A stretch of 31,303 nucleotides of DNA from CAXBPY01 sp003455275. GTDB taxonomy: Bacteria > Bacteroidota > Bacteroidia > Chitinophagales > UBA10324. Numbering within the stretch: position 1 is the stretch's first letter; each line of letters opens with the position of its first letter. This document shows, piece by piece, positions 15,603-24,244 of the stretch. A program made the translations under genes and the position numbers. The notes beneath the pieces are model-generated. The model saw only the letters and a list, made by a program, of their open reading frames with translations, was not told where the DNA came from and made no database searches. Where the stretch lies: positions 1-31,303 of the forward strand of contig CAXBPY010000038.1 of assembly GCA_963977675.1 (NCBI GenBank), read 5' to 3'.

Positions 15603-16853
15603 TTAATGAATATGCTTTTTTAGATATTCTACAATCTGAGTTGTTGCTCCGGCCCTCGATTGAACATAATTTTTACAACCTTCTGAACAAGATGAATACA
15701 ACTTTTGATTTGCAATCAGTTCATTCAGTTGATTGGAAAATTCTGATTTGCCGGAGATACTGAAACAAAATTTTTTTTCTGATAAATCTGTTGCCTCTTT
15801 AAATTTTTTATAGTTAGGTCCAAATAAAACAGGAGCACCATAAACAGCTGCCTCAAGAATATTATGAATGCCTTTGCCAAATCCCCCGCCTACATAGGCG
15901 ACTTTAGCATAGCGATACAATCCGCTTAACATCCCGATATTATCAATAATAAGATATTGCATTTCTGAATCAGCGTGATTGAGTTGTGAAAATCGAACCG
16001 ATTTTTCGCCTAACTGCATTTGCAGTTCTTGAAGCGTCTCTTCAAATATTTCATGCGGGGCTATTATCCATTTTAGTTTAGAACCAGGATTCGAATGAAT
16101 ATAATCCAGAATTATATTTTGATCTTCTTTCCATGTGCTTCCGCAAACAACAACCTGGTTCTCGTTGCAGAATTTCTCTACTTCATCAAAATTTTTTGCT
16201 TCAGTTTTTATTTGAAGCACGCGGTCAAACCGGGTATCGGATGAAAGAGCAGAATTTACAATTCCATTTTCTTTTAAAAGTTGAAATGAGTTTTCGTCCT
16301 GCACAAAAATCATTTGATAGAAATGAAGGATCTTTTGTAATGGTTGTCCAAACCATTTAAAAAAAATCTGGTCATCTCTGAAAATTCCTGATATCAAAAT
16401 GGAAGGAATATTTTTTTTATGCAACTCATTTAAATGATGGTACCAAAATTCATACTTCACAAAAATTGCAAGGTCAGGATTTACAAGCCTTATAAATTCC
16501 TCAGCATTTTTTTTTGTATCAAGGGGTAAGTAAAAAATATAATCAGCCAGTGAAATTTTTTTTCGAAGGTTGAAACCGCTCGGTGAATAGAATGTCAATA
16601 CAATTTTATACTGCGGAAATTCGGATTTTATTTTTTCAAGTACCGGTTTTCCTTGCTCAAATTCTCCAACGGAAGCACAGTGCATCCAGATTATTTTTTC
16701 ATTGTAGCGAAGTGTTCGGGCTATTTCGCTGAGCAAATGCATTCTTCCCTTCCAAAACATTTTAGCTTTTGAGTTGAAGAATGCTGCAACAAAAATCCCC
16801 AAAGAATAAATCCGTATAGAAAAATCATAAATGAAAACAGACAAAGAATTCAT
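15603..16853 (-). CDS. waaA: 3-deoxy-D-manno-octulosonic acid (Kdo) transferase
   Basis: 416 residues from ATG 16853. It adds Kdo from CMP-Kdo to the lipid A precursor at the inner face of the inner membrane, completing the LPS inner core. An N-terminal anchor helix covers ~8-26. The N-domain has WMHCASVGEFEQGKPVLEKI with the essential glutamate, and TFYSPSGF. The C-domain has CGSTWKEDQ, YVGGGFGKGIHNILEAAVYG and FGPNYKKFKEA, the GT30 donor-site pattern. Length is normal. It follows the 250-aa outer-membrane protein gene by 21 nt, and converges on the Wzz-like gene. Confidence 0.95.
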   Translation of the reverse strand: MNSLSVFIYDFSIRIYSLGIFVAAFFNSKAKMFWKGRMHLLSEIARTLRYNEKIIWMHCASVGEFEQGKPVLEKIKSEFPQYKIVLTFYSPSGFNLRKKISLADYIFYLPLDTKKNAEEFIRLVNPDLAIFVKYEFWYHHLNELHKKNIPSILISGIFRDDQIFFKWFGQPLQKILHFYQMIFVQDENSFQLLKENGIVNSALSSDTRFDRVLQIKTEAKNFDEVEKFCNENQVVVCGSTWKEDQNIILDYIHSNPGSKLKWIIAPHEIFEETLQELQMQLGEKSVRFSQLNHADSEMQYLIIDNIGMLSGLYRYAKVAYVGGGFGKGIHNILEAAVYGAPVLFGPNYKKFKEATDLSEKKFCFSISGKSEFSNQLNELIANQKLYSSCSEGCKNYVQSRAGATTQIVEYLKKHIH

Positions 16854-16874
16854 TTCCGGAATCCTGAAAAAATT

Positions 16875-17627
16875 TTAATGAGTATAAAATTCCTGATAAG
16901 TTCTTCCATACAAAGGGAGAAACCAGCAGATTTTTAGACCTAATAATATATCCAGTCGCCGGGCAGTTTCTGCAGCGTGAGAGTCAAAATTCCAACTGCG
17001 GCGGTTTTGAGTGAACCCTTCAATTACTTCAAACCCTGTATAAAAATTTAAAAGTTTCTTTGGGTCGAAATGAGCAAAACCTAAAAACTGGCTGGAACAA
17101 AAACCATTCGTAAGCCGGTCATATCCTTTTGCATATTCAGTTGAAAACTGCGGAAGATCATTGCTCACCTGCCGGATTTTAATTTTATGCTGAATAAATC
17201 CTGCACCCGCCATTAACATTATACCTGTGTTTGGATTAATATGAAATGCAGGAAATATTTTCCCAAATTTTCCCTGAAAAGTATAACCGCTCTCGCCTAA
17301 AATCACTGAAGAAAATGTTCCGCCTGAACTAATAAAATTTCCGGTTGAAGTTTTCAGTGCATCAAGTATGGTGTCTTCGCGCACATTACCGCTGAAAATA
17401 AAATTGCCGGAAACACCTGCCAGAAAATTGTGATTGAGCTTGAACAAAAAACTACCGCCGACCATCATACTATTTCCAAATCTTTTCGCCAGATCAGCAC
17501 CAGGTACCTGGTAATTAAAATCAATTCCAATCACACGGGCATTTACAATTGTGTCCCTGATATTGGTTCGTTTCTGAGCATAAGAATTCAGAGATAGAAT
17601 ACAGAACAGCACGCAAAGTTTTCGCAT
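16875..17627 (-). CDS. Conserved Bacteroidota outer-membrane protein, function unknown
   Basis: 250 residues from ATG 17627, with a signal peptide MRKLCVLFCILSLNSYAQ cut after SYA. The remainder shows alternating hydrophobic strands of an 8-10-strand beta-barrel: GIDFNYQVPGADLAKRFGNS, MVGGSFLFKLNHNFLAGVSG, FQGKFGKIFPAFHINPNTGI, LMAGAGFIQHKI. The gene lies 21 nt upstream of waaA and is probably co-transcribed, so a role in the envelope is likely. I do not recognise a named family. Its start region is divergent from truA, with 64 bp between start codons. Confidence 0.6.
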   Translation of the reverse strand: MRKLCVLFCILSLNSYAQKRTNIRDTIVNARVIGIDFNYQVPGADLAKRFGNSMMVGGSFLFKLNHNFLAGVSGNFIFSGNVREDTILDALKTSTGNFISSGGTFSSVILGESGYTFQGKFGKIFPAFHINPNTGIMLMAGAGFIQHKIKIRQVSNDLPQFSTEYAKGYDRLTNGFCSSQFLGFAHFDPKKLLNFYTGFEVIEGFTQNRRSWNFDSHAAETARRLDILLGLKICWFLPLYGRTYQEFYTH

Positions 17628-17691
17628 GGAGCGAAATTAAGGACTCGGGCGCAGACCCATGTTTCAGGACAGATTTATTTTAGCCGCCTGC

Positions 17692-18462
17692 ATGTCGCGC
17701 TACTTTCTTGAAATCGCCTACGATGGAACCAACTACAATGGATGGCAAACGCAACCCAATGGGCTTGGTGTTCAGCAAGTGCTGAATGAAAAGTTATCAA
17801 TTGTTCAACAAGAAAAAATTGAGACCCTGGGCAGCAGCAGAACTGATACCGGAGTTCATGCTTCACAAACATTCGCGCATTTTGACTGCGAAAGCGATTT
17901 GGACAAATTGTTTATGAGAAAAATAAATTTCCTGCTGCCGAAAGACATTTCAGTGAAAAAAATATTTGAAATGAAATCAAATGCTCATGCCCGTTTTGAT
18001 GCAATTGAACGCAGTTATGAATATATTTTTTGTTATGAAAAAAATCCTTTCCTCACTCAATTCAGCTGTTTTTATCCATATAAAAAATTGAACCCGGAAG
18101 TACTGAATGAATATGCAAATCTGCTTCTTCATCACACTGATTACGCTGCGTTTTGTAAAAAGCGCACCAATGTCAAAACAACTTTATGTTATATCAAAAG
18201 GGCTGAGTGGAAATACGATGAGACAAAAAACACTTTGACATTTTTCATCACCGCCAATCGGTTTTTGCGGGGAATGGTTCGCGGAATTGTGGCAACCATG
18301 ATTCTAGGAGGCAGAGGGAAACTCAGTATTGATGGGTTTAAAAATTTACTCAACAGCACCGAACCGCATAAAACTGATTTCAGTGCGCCTGCACAAGGGC
18401 TCACACTTACTCAGGTCAAATATCCAGACGGATATTTCCCGAAACCAATTTTGGTTTTATAA
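17692..18462 (+). CDS. truA: tRNA pseudouridine(38-40) synthase
   Basis: 256 residues from ATG 17692; an in-frame ATG 33 bases upstream is not needed because the domain begins directly at MSRYFLEIAYDGTNYNGWQ. It isomerises uridines 38-40 in the anticodon stem of many tRNAs. The catalytic aspartate is D52 in GSSRTDTGVHA. Other family blocks are FDAIERSYEYIF and NRFLRGMVRGIVATMI. Length is normal. It converges on gatA with only 5 nt between the stop codons. Confidence 0.95.
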   Translation: MSRYFLEIAYDGTNYNGWQTQPNGLGVQQVLNEKLSIVQQEKIETLGSSRTDTGVHASQTFAHFDCESDLDKLFMRKINFLLPKDISVKKIFEMKSNAHARFDAIERSYEYIFCYEKNPFLTQFSCFYPYKKLNPEVLNEYANLLLHHTDYAAFCKKRTNVKTTLCYIKRAEWKYDETKNTLTFFITANRFLRGMVRGIVATMILGGRGKLSIDGFKNLLNSTEPHKTDFSAPAQGLTLTQVKYPDGYFPKPILVL

Positions 18463-18467
18463 AAAAA

Positions 18468-19889
18468 TTATTCTCCTGTTAATTCTTTTGAGAACGCAAG
18501 CATATCCGCTTCCTTAAATTTTCCAGCCATTATCTGCATGCCGAATGGCAAACCATTACTGTGAGTAAATAATGGAAGAGTGATTGCCGGAATTCCGGCA
18601 ATAGGTGCTTGAACAGTAAAAATATCTGCAAGATACATTGCAATTGGATCATCAGCTTTTTCCCCGATGTTGAAGGCAGTGGTTGGAGTTGTGGGAGTGA
18701 GAATAAAATCGAAACGACTGAGAATTTCTTCTGTCTTTTCCTTAATCAGACGACGAACTTTCTGTCCCTTGGTATAATATGCATCGTAGTAACCCGCACT
18801 CAGTACAAATGTTCCGAGCATGATGCGGCGTTTTACTTCAGGTCCAAAACCTTCGGTCCGATTGCGTTTATATGTTGTGTCAAGATCAGTTGCTTTTTCA
18901 CTTTTATATCCGAAACGAATTCCATCGAAGCGCGCGAGATTGCTTGATGCTTCTGCAGTAGTGAGAACATAGTATGCCGGAACCAAATAATCGAGATATG
19001 GAAAATCAATCATCTCAATTGTGTGTCCTTTTGATTTCAGCTCTTCTATATAATCAAGAATTTTTTTTCTCACTTCGGTATCAATTCCTTCATGGTTCAC
19101 ACACGAACTGAAAACTGCAATTTTTGCTTTTCGATTGAATGCAAGCTTCTCTGAATATTTTTCAACCGTGGTGGAAGAGGTGGTACTGTCATAATCATCA
19201 GCTCCTGACATCACTTCAAGCATCAGTGCTGCATCTTCAATGCTGTGGGTGAACGGTCCAATCTGATCGAACGACGAAGCATAAGCAATCAAGCCATAGC
19301 GCGAGATGCGGCCATAAGTTGGTTTCATTCCTATAACTCCGCAAAATGAAGCGGGCTGGCGAATGCTTCCACCTGTATCGGTTCCAAGCGAAGCAAGGCA
19401 CATATCCATTTGAACGGCGACGGCACTTCCACCGCTAGAACCGCCGGGCACTTTGGTTTCATCCAATCCATTCTTCACATTTCCGTAAGCAGAATTTTCG
19501 TTTGATGAACCCATTGCAAATTCATCACAGTTGGTTCTGCCAATGATAATAGCATCTTCGTTTATTAATCTTTGAACTGCAGTGGCAGAATAAAGTGAAG
19601 TGAAGCCGCTTAAAATTTTTGAAGATGAAGAAACTTTATGTCCCTTGTAGCAAAGCACATCTTTAATCGCAATCACCATTCCCGCAAGGCGACCTGCTTT
19701 TCCCTCTGATATTTTTTTGTCAATGAGAATTGCTTGTTCACGCGCTTCATCTGCAAACACTTCGAGAAATGCATTGAGATTTTTTTTCTTCTCAATATTT
19801 TCCAAATAATATTTTACAAGGTTGGTGCAGGTAACCTTGCCGCTCTTAATATCAGATTGGATTTTTGAAAGAGAAGAATAAAGAGGCAT
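18468..19889 (-). CDS. gatA: Aspartyl/glutamyl-tRNA amidotransferase subunit A
   Basis: 473 residues from ATG 19889. It hydrolyses glutamine and passes ammonia to GatB to amidate Glu-tRNA(Gln) or Asp-tRNA(Asn). The amidase Ser-cisSer-Lys triad is K76 (IAIKDV), S151 (GGSSGGSA) and S175 (DTGGSIRQP), at the family spacing. The C-terminal ITLPLFTHSNGLPFGMQIM block is typical. Length is close to the usual ~480-485. gatB and gatC are not in the window. It follows tatA by 41 nt, and an 18-bp palindrome in that gap includes the likely ribosome-binding site. Confidence 0.95.
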   Translation of the reverse strand: MPLYSSLSKIQSDIKSGKVTCTNLVKYYLENIEKKKNLNAFLEVFADEAREQAILIDKKISEGKAGRLAGMVIAIKDVLCYKGHKVSSSSKILSGFTSLYSATAVQRLINEDAIIIGRTNCDEFAMGSSNENSAYGNVKNGLDETKVPGGSSGGSAVAVQMDMCLASLGTDTGGSIRQPASFCGVIGMKPTYGRISRYGLIAYASSFDQIGPFTHSIEDAALMLEVMSGADDYDSTTSSTTVEKYSEKLAFNRKAKIAVFSSCVNHEGIDTEVRKKILDYIEELKSKGHTIEMIDFPYLDYLVPAYYVLTTAEASSNLARFDGIRFGYKSEKATDLDTTYKRNRTEGFGPEVKRRIMLGTFVLSAGYYDAYYTKGQKVRRLIKEKTEEILSRFDFILTPTTPTTAFNIGEKADDPIAMYLADIFTVQAPIAGIPAITLPLFTHSNGLPFGMQIMAGKFKEADMLAFSKELTGE

Positions 19890-19897
19890 TCACTGAA

Positions 19898-19915
19898 CCT
19901 CTCAATATTGAGAGG
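19898..19915 (-). promoter_or_regulatory. 18-bp perfect palindrome covering the gatA ribosome-binding site
   Basis: CCTCTCAATATTGAGAGG is its own reverse complement. On the minus strand the distal GAGAGG lies 8 nt before the ATG of gatA, in the position of a Shine-Dalgarno sequence. In RNA the two halves could pair and hide it, or as DNA the site could bind a dimeric regulator between tatA and gatA. The palindrome itself is certain; its function is inference. Confidence 0.5.
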
Positions 19916-19930
19916 AGGTTTTATAGAAAA

Positions 19931-20149
19931 TTATTTCGCTGGCAATTCCTTCTTCTCGTCGCCTTCCTTCATTCCTTTTTCTATCTCCTGTTCAACATTT
20001 GCCTTTGCATTGTTGAACTCCCGAACGCCTTTTCCAATACCGCGCATGAGTTCAGGAATTTTTTTTCCACCGAACAGAAGTACGATCACTAAAAAGATTA
20101 AAAACCACTCGCTGCCACCCGGCAAGCTGAGTAATAGAATGTGTGCCAT
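19931..20149 (-). CDS. tatA: Sec-independent translocase subunit TatA/E
   Basis: 72 residues from ATG 20149. A short periplasmic N-terminus is followed by one TM helix (WFLIFLVIVLLFGGKKIPEL, ~14-33) with the FGGKKIPEL hinge, then an amphipathic helix (MRGIGKGVREFNNA) and a charged tail. This is the standard TatA layout; TatA rings form the pore for folded twin-arginine substrates in the inner membrane. tatC and tatB are absent here. It is the first gene of a tatA-gatA unit and is divergent from comB. Confidence 0.95.
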   Translation of the reverse strand: MAHILLLSLPGGSEWFLIFLVIVLLFGGKKIPELMRGIGKGVREFNNAKANVEQEIEKGMKEGDEKKELPAK

Positions 20150-20211
20150 TTGATTTTTTATTGAGGGGGTAAAAATAAACCATGATTTAAGATTTAGGAA
20201 TTAAGATTTTC

Positions 20212-20229
20212 CTGAAAGTATTCTTTCAG
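20212..20229. other. Short hairpin in the tatA/comB divergent intergenic region
   Basis: CTGAAAG (20212-20218) and CTTTCAG (20223-20229) pair perfectly around a TATT loop, in the 206-bp gap between the divergent tatA and comB starts. It lacks a T run on the plus strand. It may be a small operator or a chance hairpin. The rest of the gap holds short ATTTAAGATTTAGGAATTAAG-type AT repeats and nothing I recognise. Confidence 0.25.
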
Positions 20230-20355
20230 AATAGATTTCTTTGCCACCGAAGAAGAGGTTTTATATTTCATCTTCAGATTTTCAGCGAAACAATGAGTTC
20301 CTTTAAAAAAAAATAATTGTAACGAATAAATCTTCAAATTGACTAATCAGCAGCT

Positions 20356-21093
20356 ATGCCCGATAAATCAACTCTCGATGTAGTTCTTACTCCCAATCTG
20401 CTTACGCTTTATCCATTGCAAGGGAAGGTGGTAGTAGTGATAGATGTGCTTCGTGCAACAACCACTATGACCGTTGCACTTGATCAGGGCGCTGCGAAAG
20501 TTATTCCTGTTGAAAGTATTGAAGAATGCCTATCATACAAGGATAAACCGAACCACATACTTGCCGGAGAGCGCGGCGGACAAAAAGTAGAAGGATTCAA
20601 TTATGGGAATTCTCCCTTTGAGTTTATGGATGGTGTCGTGAATGGAAAAACATTGGTTCTGACAACCACAAACGGAACCCGCGCCATCACAATGGCAAGC
20701 TCAGCGAAGGAAGTTCTTATCGGTGGCTTCCTGAATTTTTCTGCACTCACTCGCTGGCTCATCAATGAAAGCAGTGACACAATACTGCTATGTAGCGGAT
20801 GGCGCGACAAATTCAATTTGGAAGACACAATTTTTGCTGGTGCTGTAATTCATCATTTGAAAGAATATTTTTTGGTTGACAGTGACTCTGCTTTTGCTGC
20901 AGAAAAACTTTATTTGAATTCCAGAAGAAATATGCTGCACTTTATGAAACAATCATCGCATTACAGGAGGCTGGCGCGGTTTGGAGTGGTGAATGATATT
21001 AAGTACTGTTTGCGACCGGACTTAACTAATGTGGTTCCTATTCTTAAGAATGGTGCTTTGGTGAGGGCGGATGTAACAAAGGACATGGTGTGA
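20356..21093 (+). CDS. comB: 2-phosphosulfolactate phosphatase family protein
   Basis: 245 residues from ATG 20356. The family removes phosphate from 2-phosphosulfolactate, a step of coenzyme M synthesis in methanogens; many bacteria carry it in other sulfonate contexts. Family blocks are VVVIDVLRATTTMTVAL near residues 26-42 (the Mg2+/substrate region), LAGERGG, NYGNSPFEF, TTTNGTRAI and LLCSGWRDKFNLEDTIFAGA. Length is normal. There are no other coenzyme M genes here, so the bacterial role is open. It is the first gene of a rightward series that continues with purD after a 102-bp repeat-containing gap. Confidence 0.9.
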   Translation: MPDKSTLDVVLTPNLLTLYPLQGKVVVVIDVLRATTTMTVALDQGAAKVIPVESIEECLSYKDKPNHILAGERGGQKVEGFNYGNSPFEFMDGVVNGKTLVLTTTNGTRAITMASSAKEVLIGGFLNFSALTRWLINESSDTILLCSGWRDKFNLEDTIFAGAVIHHLKEYFLVDSDSAFAAEKLYLNSRRNMLHFMKQSSHYRRLARFGVVNDIKYCLRPDLTNVVPILKNGALVRADVTKDMV

Positions 21094-21094
21094 T

Positions 21095-21183
21095 AGGTTA
21101 TTAGTTGATTCGTTATTTGTTATTAGTAAATACAGATAAGAGAAAAGTTATTTGTTGAATAGTTGGATTCGTTATTAGTAAAT
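21095..21183 (+). repeat. Degenerate heptamer-period repeats between comB and purD
   Basis: The gap is built of near-copies of GTTATTA/GTTATTT with variants (GTTGATTC, GTTGAAT, GTAAATA). Two larger imperfect direct copies are visible: GATTCGTTATT...AGTAAAT at 21107-21131 and again, without the middle unit, at 21166-21183. This looks like slippage-generated intergenic sequence. No coding potential or promoter box is evident. Confidence 0.6.
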
Positions 21184-21195
21184 GAAAATTTCTGA

Positions 21196-22473
21196 ATGAA
21201 AATATTGTTGCTTGGAAGTGGTGGTCGTGAACATGCTTTTGCCAGAAGCATTTCGAAAAGCAAATTGTGTACACAATTATTTATTGCTCCCGGTAACGGC
21301 GGCACTTCAGGCTGCGGAAAAAATATTCCCATTGGTGTGACTGATTTTGAGGCAATAAAAAAATTCTGCCTTGAAGAGAAAATTGAACTGGTTGTGGTAG
21401 GTCCTGAAGACCCATTGGTGAAAGGCATTTATGATTTCTTCATTGCCGATGATGTACTGAAAAAAATTCCAGTTATCGGTCCTTCGAAAAATGCAGCGCA
21501 GCTGGAGGGAAGCAAAGCATTCGCTAAAGAATTCATGAAAAGAAATAATATTCCTACTGCTGCTTATGAGGCTTTCAATTCAAATTCAATTGAAGAAGGA
21601 GTAAAATTCATTCGCTCACTTTCTGTTCCTGTGGTTTTGAAGGCAGATGGACTTGCTGCCGGGAAAGGAGTTTTGATTTGTCAGACACATGTTGAAGCAG
21701 AAGAAGAATTCCGAAACATGCTCAATGGAAAATTCGGGAAGGCGAGTGAGCGTGTGGTGGTGGAAGAGTTTCTACATGGAATTGAAATGAGTGTGTTCGT
21801 TCTCACTGATGGAAAAAATTATTTACTGCTTCCCACTGCAAAAGATTACAAGCGCGTAGGCGAAGGCGACACAGGATTGAATACCGGCGGCATGGGCGCT
21901 GTATCTCCTGTTCCGTTTGCTGATGATGAGCTGATGAAAAAAGTAGAAGAGCGAATGATTGTTCCGACCATCAGCGGATTGCTAAAAGAAAATTTGACTT
22001 ACTGCGGTTTCATTTATTTCGGGCTGATGATTGTGAATGGAAATCCGTTTATGATTGAATACAACTGCCGCATGGGCGATCCTGAAACCGAAGCTGTGAT
22101 TCCAAGAATTGAAACCGACCTCGTAGAACTGTTTGTTGCAGTGGCGCAGAAAAAATTAGGAGAGAAAAAAATTTCCATCACTCCAAAACATGCTGCCACA
22201 ATTGTTCTGACATCCGGTGGTTACCCAGGAGATTTTCAAAAAGGAAAAACAATTTCAGGAAATGAAAATGTAAGTGAAAGCATAGTGTTTCATGCAGGAA
22301 CAATTGCGAAAGACAACACACTCCAAACTTCCGGCGGAAGAGTGATTGCAGTTACTTCACTTGCCGGAACTTTAAAGGAATCGATAGAAATTTCTAACCG
22401 CAGCGCACAGCAAATTCAATTCGAAGGAAAATATTTCAGAAGAGATATTGGGCTTGATGTGTTAAATGACTAA
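21196..22473 (+). CDS. purD: Phosphoribosylamine-glycine ligase
   Basis: 425 residues from ATG 21196. It joins glycine to 5-phosphoribosylamine with ATP, the second step of purine synthesis. The N-domain starts MKILLLGSGGREHAFA; VGPEDPLVKGI and GPSKNAAQLEGSKAFAK follow; the ATP-grasp domain includes VLKADGLAAGKGV, NTGGMGAVSPVP and EYNCRMGDPETEAV with its metal-binding residues. Length is normal. It is followed after 21 nt by the DedA gene; no other pur genes are adjacent. Confidence 0.97.
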   Translation: MKILLLGSGGREHAFARSISKSKLCTQLFIAPGNGGTSGCGKNIPIGVTDFEAIKKFCLEEKIELVVVGPEDPLVKGIYDFFIADDVLKKIPVIGPSKNAAQLEGSKAFAKEFMKRNNIPTAAYEAFNSNSIEEGVKFIRSLSVPVVLKADGLAAGKGVLICQTHVEAEEEFRNMLNGKFGKASERVVVEEFLHGIEMSVFVLTDGKNYLLLPTAKDYKRVGEGDTGLNTGGMGAVSPVPFADDELMKKVEERMIVPTISGLLKENLTYCGFIYFGLMIVNGNPFMIEYNCRMGDPETEAVIPRIETDLVELFVAVAQKKLGEKKISITPKHAATIVLTSGGYPGDFQKGKTISGNENVSESIVFHAGTIAKDNTLQTSGGRVIAVTSLAGTLKESIEISNRSAQQIQFEGKYFRRDIGLDVLND

Positions 22474-22494
22474 TAATTAAAAGTTAAAAATTAT

Positions 22495-23136
22495 ATGGAG
22501 TTAATTCAATCACTTATTGATTTTATCCTGCACATTGATAAACATCTTGCTGCCATCATTGCACAATACGGAACCACCACTTACCTCATTCTATTCTTAA
22601 TTATTTTTTGTGAAACAGGTTTGGTTGTTACTCCATTTCTCCCGGGAGATTCATTGTTGTTTGCAGCCGGAGCGCTTGCCGCAAACGAAGCAACTGAATT
22701 AAATATTGGGTTGCTTTCATTGATTTTTATCATGGCCGCTGTTGGAGGAAATATTCTGAACTACCACATCGGCAGATTCATTGGGCCGCGTGCATTCGAG
22801 TATGACAAATGGTTTTTAAAAAAGAAAAACCTGGAAGAGACGCAAAAATTTTTTGAGAAGTATGGTGTTTTGGCAATTGTGCTTAGCCGCTTCATGCCCA
22901 TCATCAGGACCTTTGCCCCATTTGTTGCCGGGGTTGGAAAAATGCAGCGAAGAAAATTTCATTTATATAATTTCATTGGAGGAGTTTCGTGGGTGATGTT
23001 GTTTCTTCTCTTTGGGTTTCTTTTTGGCAATCTCACATTCGTGAAAGAACATTTCAGCTACATTGTAATCGGAATCATTTTCGTTTCACTTGTTCCGGTA
23101 CTTATTGCTTTTTTTAAGGCAAGAAAAAACAATTGA
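22495..23136 (+). CDS. DedA family membrane protein
   Basis: 213 residues from ATG 22495, 21 nt after purD. Family signatures are FCETGLVVTPFLPGDSLLF (residues ~40-58, with the re-entrant-loop E and the F/LPG-[ED]), GNILNYHIGRFIG, and the RFMPIIRTFAPFVAGVGKM block with the conserved arginines near residue 140, followed by GGVSWV. DedA proteins act in the inner membrane; several are linked to undecaprenyl-phosphate recycling, phospholipid flipping and proton-motive-force maintenance. Which applies here is unknown. Confidence 0.92.
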   Translation: MELIQSLIDFILHIDKHLAAIIAQYGTTTYLILFLIIFCETGLVVTPFLPGDSLLFAAGALAANEATELNIGLLSLIFIMAAVGGNILNYHIGRFIGPRAFEYDKWFLKKKNLEETQKFFEKYGVLAIVLSRFMPIIRTFAPFVAGVGKMQRRKFHLYNFIGGVSWVMLFLLFGFLFGNLTFVKEHFSYIVIGIIFVSLVPVLIAFFKARKNN

Positions 23137-23155
23137 CAGATTTCATCTTTGAAAA

Positions 23156-24244
23156 ATGAATAAGCTGTTTGTTAATCCTGATATTGCTTATGCTGAAACT
23201 TTAAATAAGGATTTTTACTTAAGCGAATATTTTTTTCAGGAATCAAAACAGAAAATTTTTTCTGACTCCATACAATTCATTGGCCATCATAGCGAGCTAT
23301 TAAATTCAGGAGATTGCCTTCCCCTGAACTTGCTACCTGATTTTCTTAATGAGCCTTTATTAATTTCAAAAGATAACAACGGTCAGATTCATTGCCTGTC
23401 GAATGTTTGCACTCATCGCGGAAATGTTGTGATGAAGGATAAATGCAACACACAACACTTTCGTTGCCGTTATCACGGAAGGCAGTTTGAACTCAGCGGT
23501 AAATTTCATTCTATGCCGGAGTTCAAAGAGGTCAGAAATTTTCCAACTGAAGATGATGATTTGAAATCACTTCCGGTTTTCAACTGGAAAAATTTTTTAT
23601 TTTCTTCTTTAAACGGAAATGTTGCGTCCGAAAAATTTCTGAATGAAATGAACGCAAAGCTGTCCTGGCTTCCAGTGGAAGAATTTGTTTATACAACGCA
23701 TTTGAATCAGGAGTTTGTTGTAAACGCACATTGGGCATTGTATTGCGAAAACTATCTTGAAGGATTTCATATTCCATTTGTTCATGCCGGTTTGAACCAG
23801 GTAATAGATTTTAGTTCTTATAGCACAGAGTTATTTCCATATTCAAGTGTGCAGGTGGGAGTTGCAAAAGAGGATGAAGATTGTTTTGACCTTCCACCTG
23901 GTTCTCCTGACTTTGGAAAAAAAATAGCCGCTTATTATTTTTTTATATTCCCGAACATGATGTTCAACTTTTACCCATGGGGCTTGTCTTTAAACATAAT
24001 AGAACCTGTTTCAGTAAATAAAACACGCGTGAAATTTCTTAGTTATGTATGGAAAGAAAACTTGCTGAACAAGGGAGCCGGTTCTCAACTCACACAAGTT
24101 GAACATGAGGATGAAGAAATTGTTGAATCAGTTCAGACAGGAATTCGATCCAGGTTTTATCATCATGGCAGATATTCGGTGAAACACGAAAAAGGAACAC
24201 ATCATTTTCACCAACTCATTTGCGAGTTCATGAACAGGGAATGA
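23156..24244 (+). CDS. Rieske non-heme iron oxygenase, alpha-subunit type
   Basis: 362 residues from ATG 23156. The Rieske [2Fe-2S] ligands are C85 and H87 (VCTHRGN) and C104 and H107 (CRYHGRQF). The catalytic domain has CENYLEGFHIPFVHAGL, where H205 and H210 are likely iron ligands and E198-N199 the bridge region; the third carboxylate ligand should lie in the C-terminal HEDEEIVESV region. The enzyme would hydroxylate or demethylate a small substrate with O2 and electrons from a separate reductase, which is not encoded here. Aromatic-ring, choline/betaine or carnitine-type substrates are all possible. Its stop overlaps the start of the APC permease (ATGA), so transport and oxidation of one compound is a reasonable guess. 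Confidence 0.85.
   Translation: MNKLFVNPDIAYAETLNKDFYLSEYFFQESKQKIFSDSIQFIGHHSELLNSGDCLPLNLLPDFLNEPLLISKDNNGQIHCLSNVCTHRGNVVMKDKCNTQHFRCRYHGRQFELSGKFHSMPEFKEVRNFPTEDDDLKSLPVFNWKNFLFSSLNGNVASEKFLNEMNAKLSWLPVEEFVYTTHLNQEFVVNAHWALYCENYLEGFHIPFVHAGLNQVIDFSSYSTELFPYSSVQVGVAKEDEDCFDLPPGSPDFGKKIAAYYFFIFPNMMFNFYPWGLSLNIIEPVSVNKTRVKFLSYVWKENLLNKGAGSQLTQVEHEDEEIVESVQTGIRSRFYHHGRYSVKHEKGTHHFHQLICEFMNRE

Noticed and set aside
18609..18947. 112-aa plus-strand ORF
   Set aside because: It lies opposite gatA, whose active-site motifs and length are complete.
21094..21195. CRISPR-like array between comB and purD
   Set aside because: Units are about 7 bp, degenerate and without unique spacers; no cas genes are nearby.
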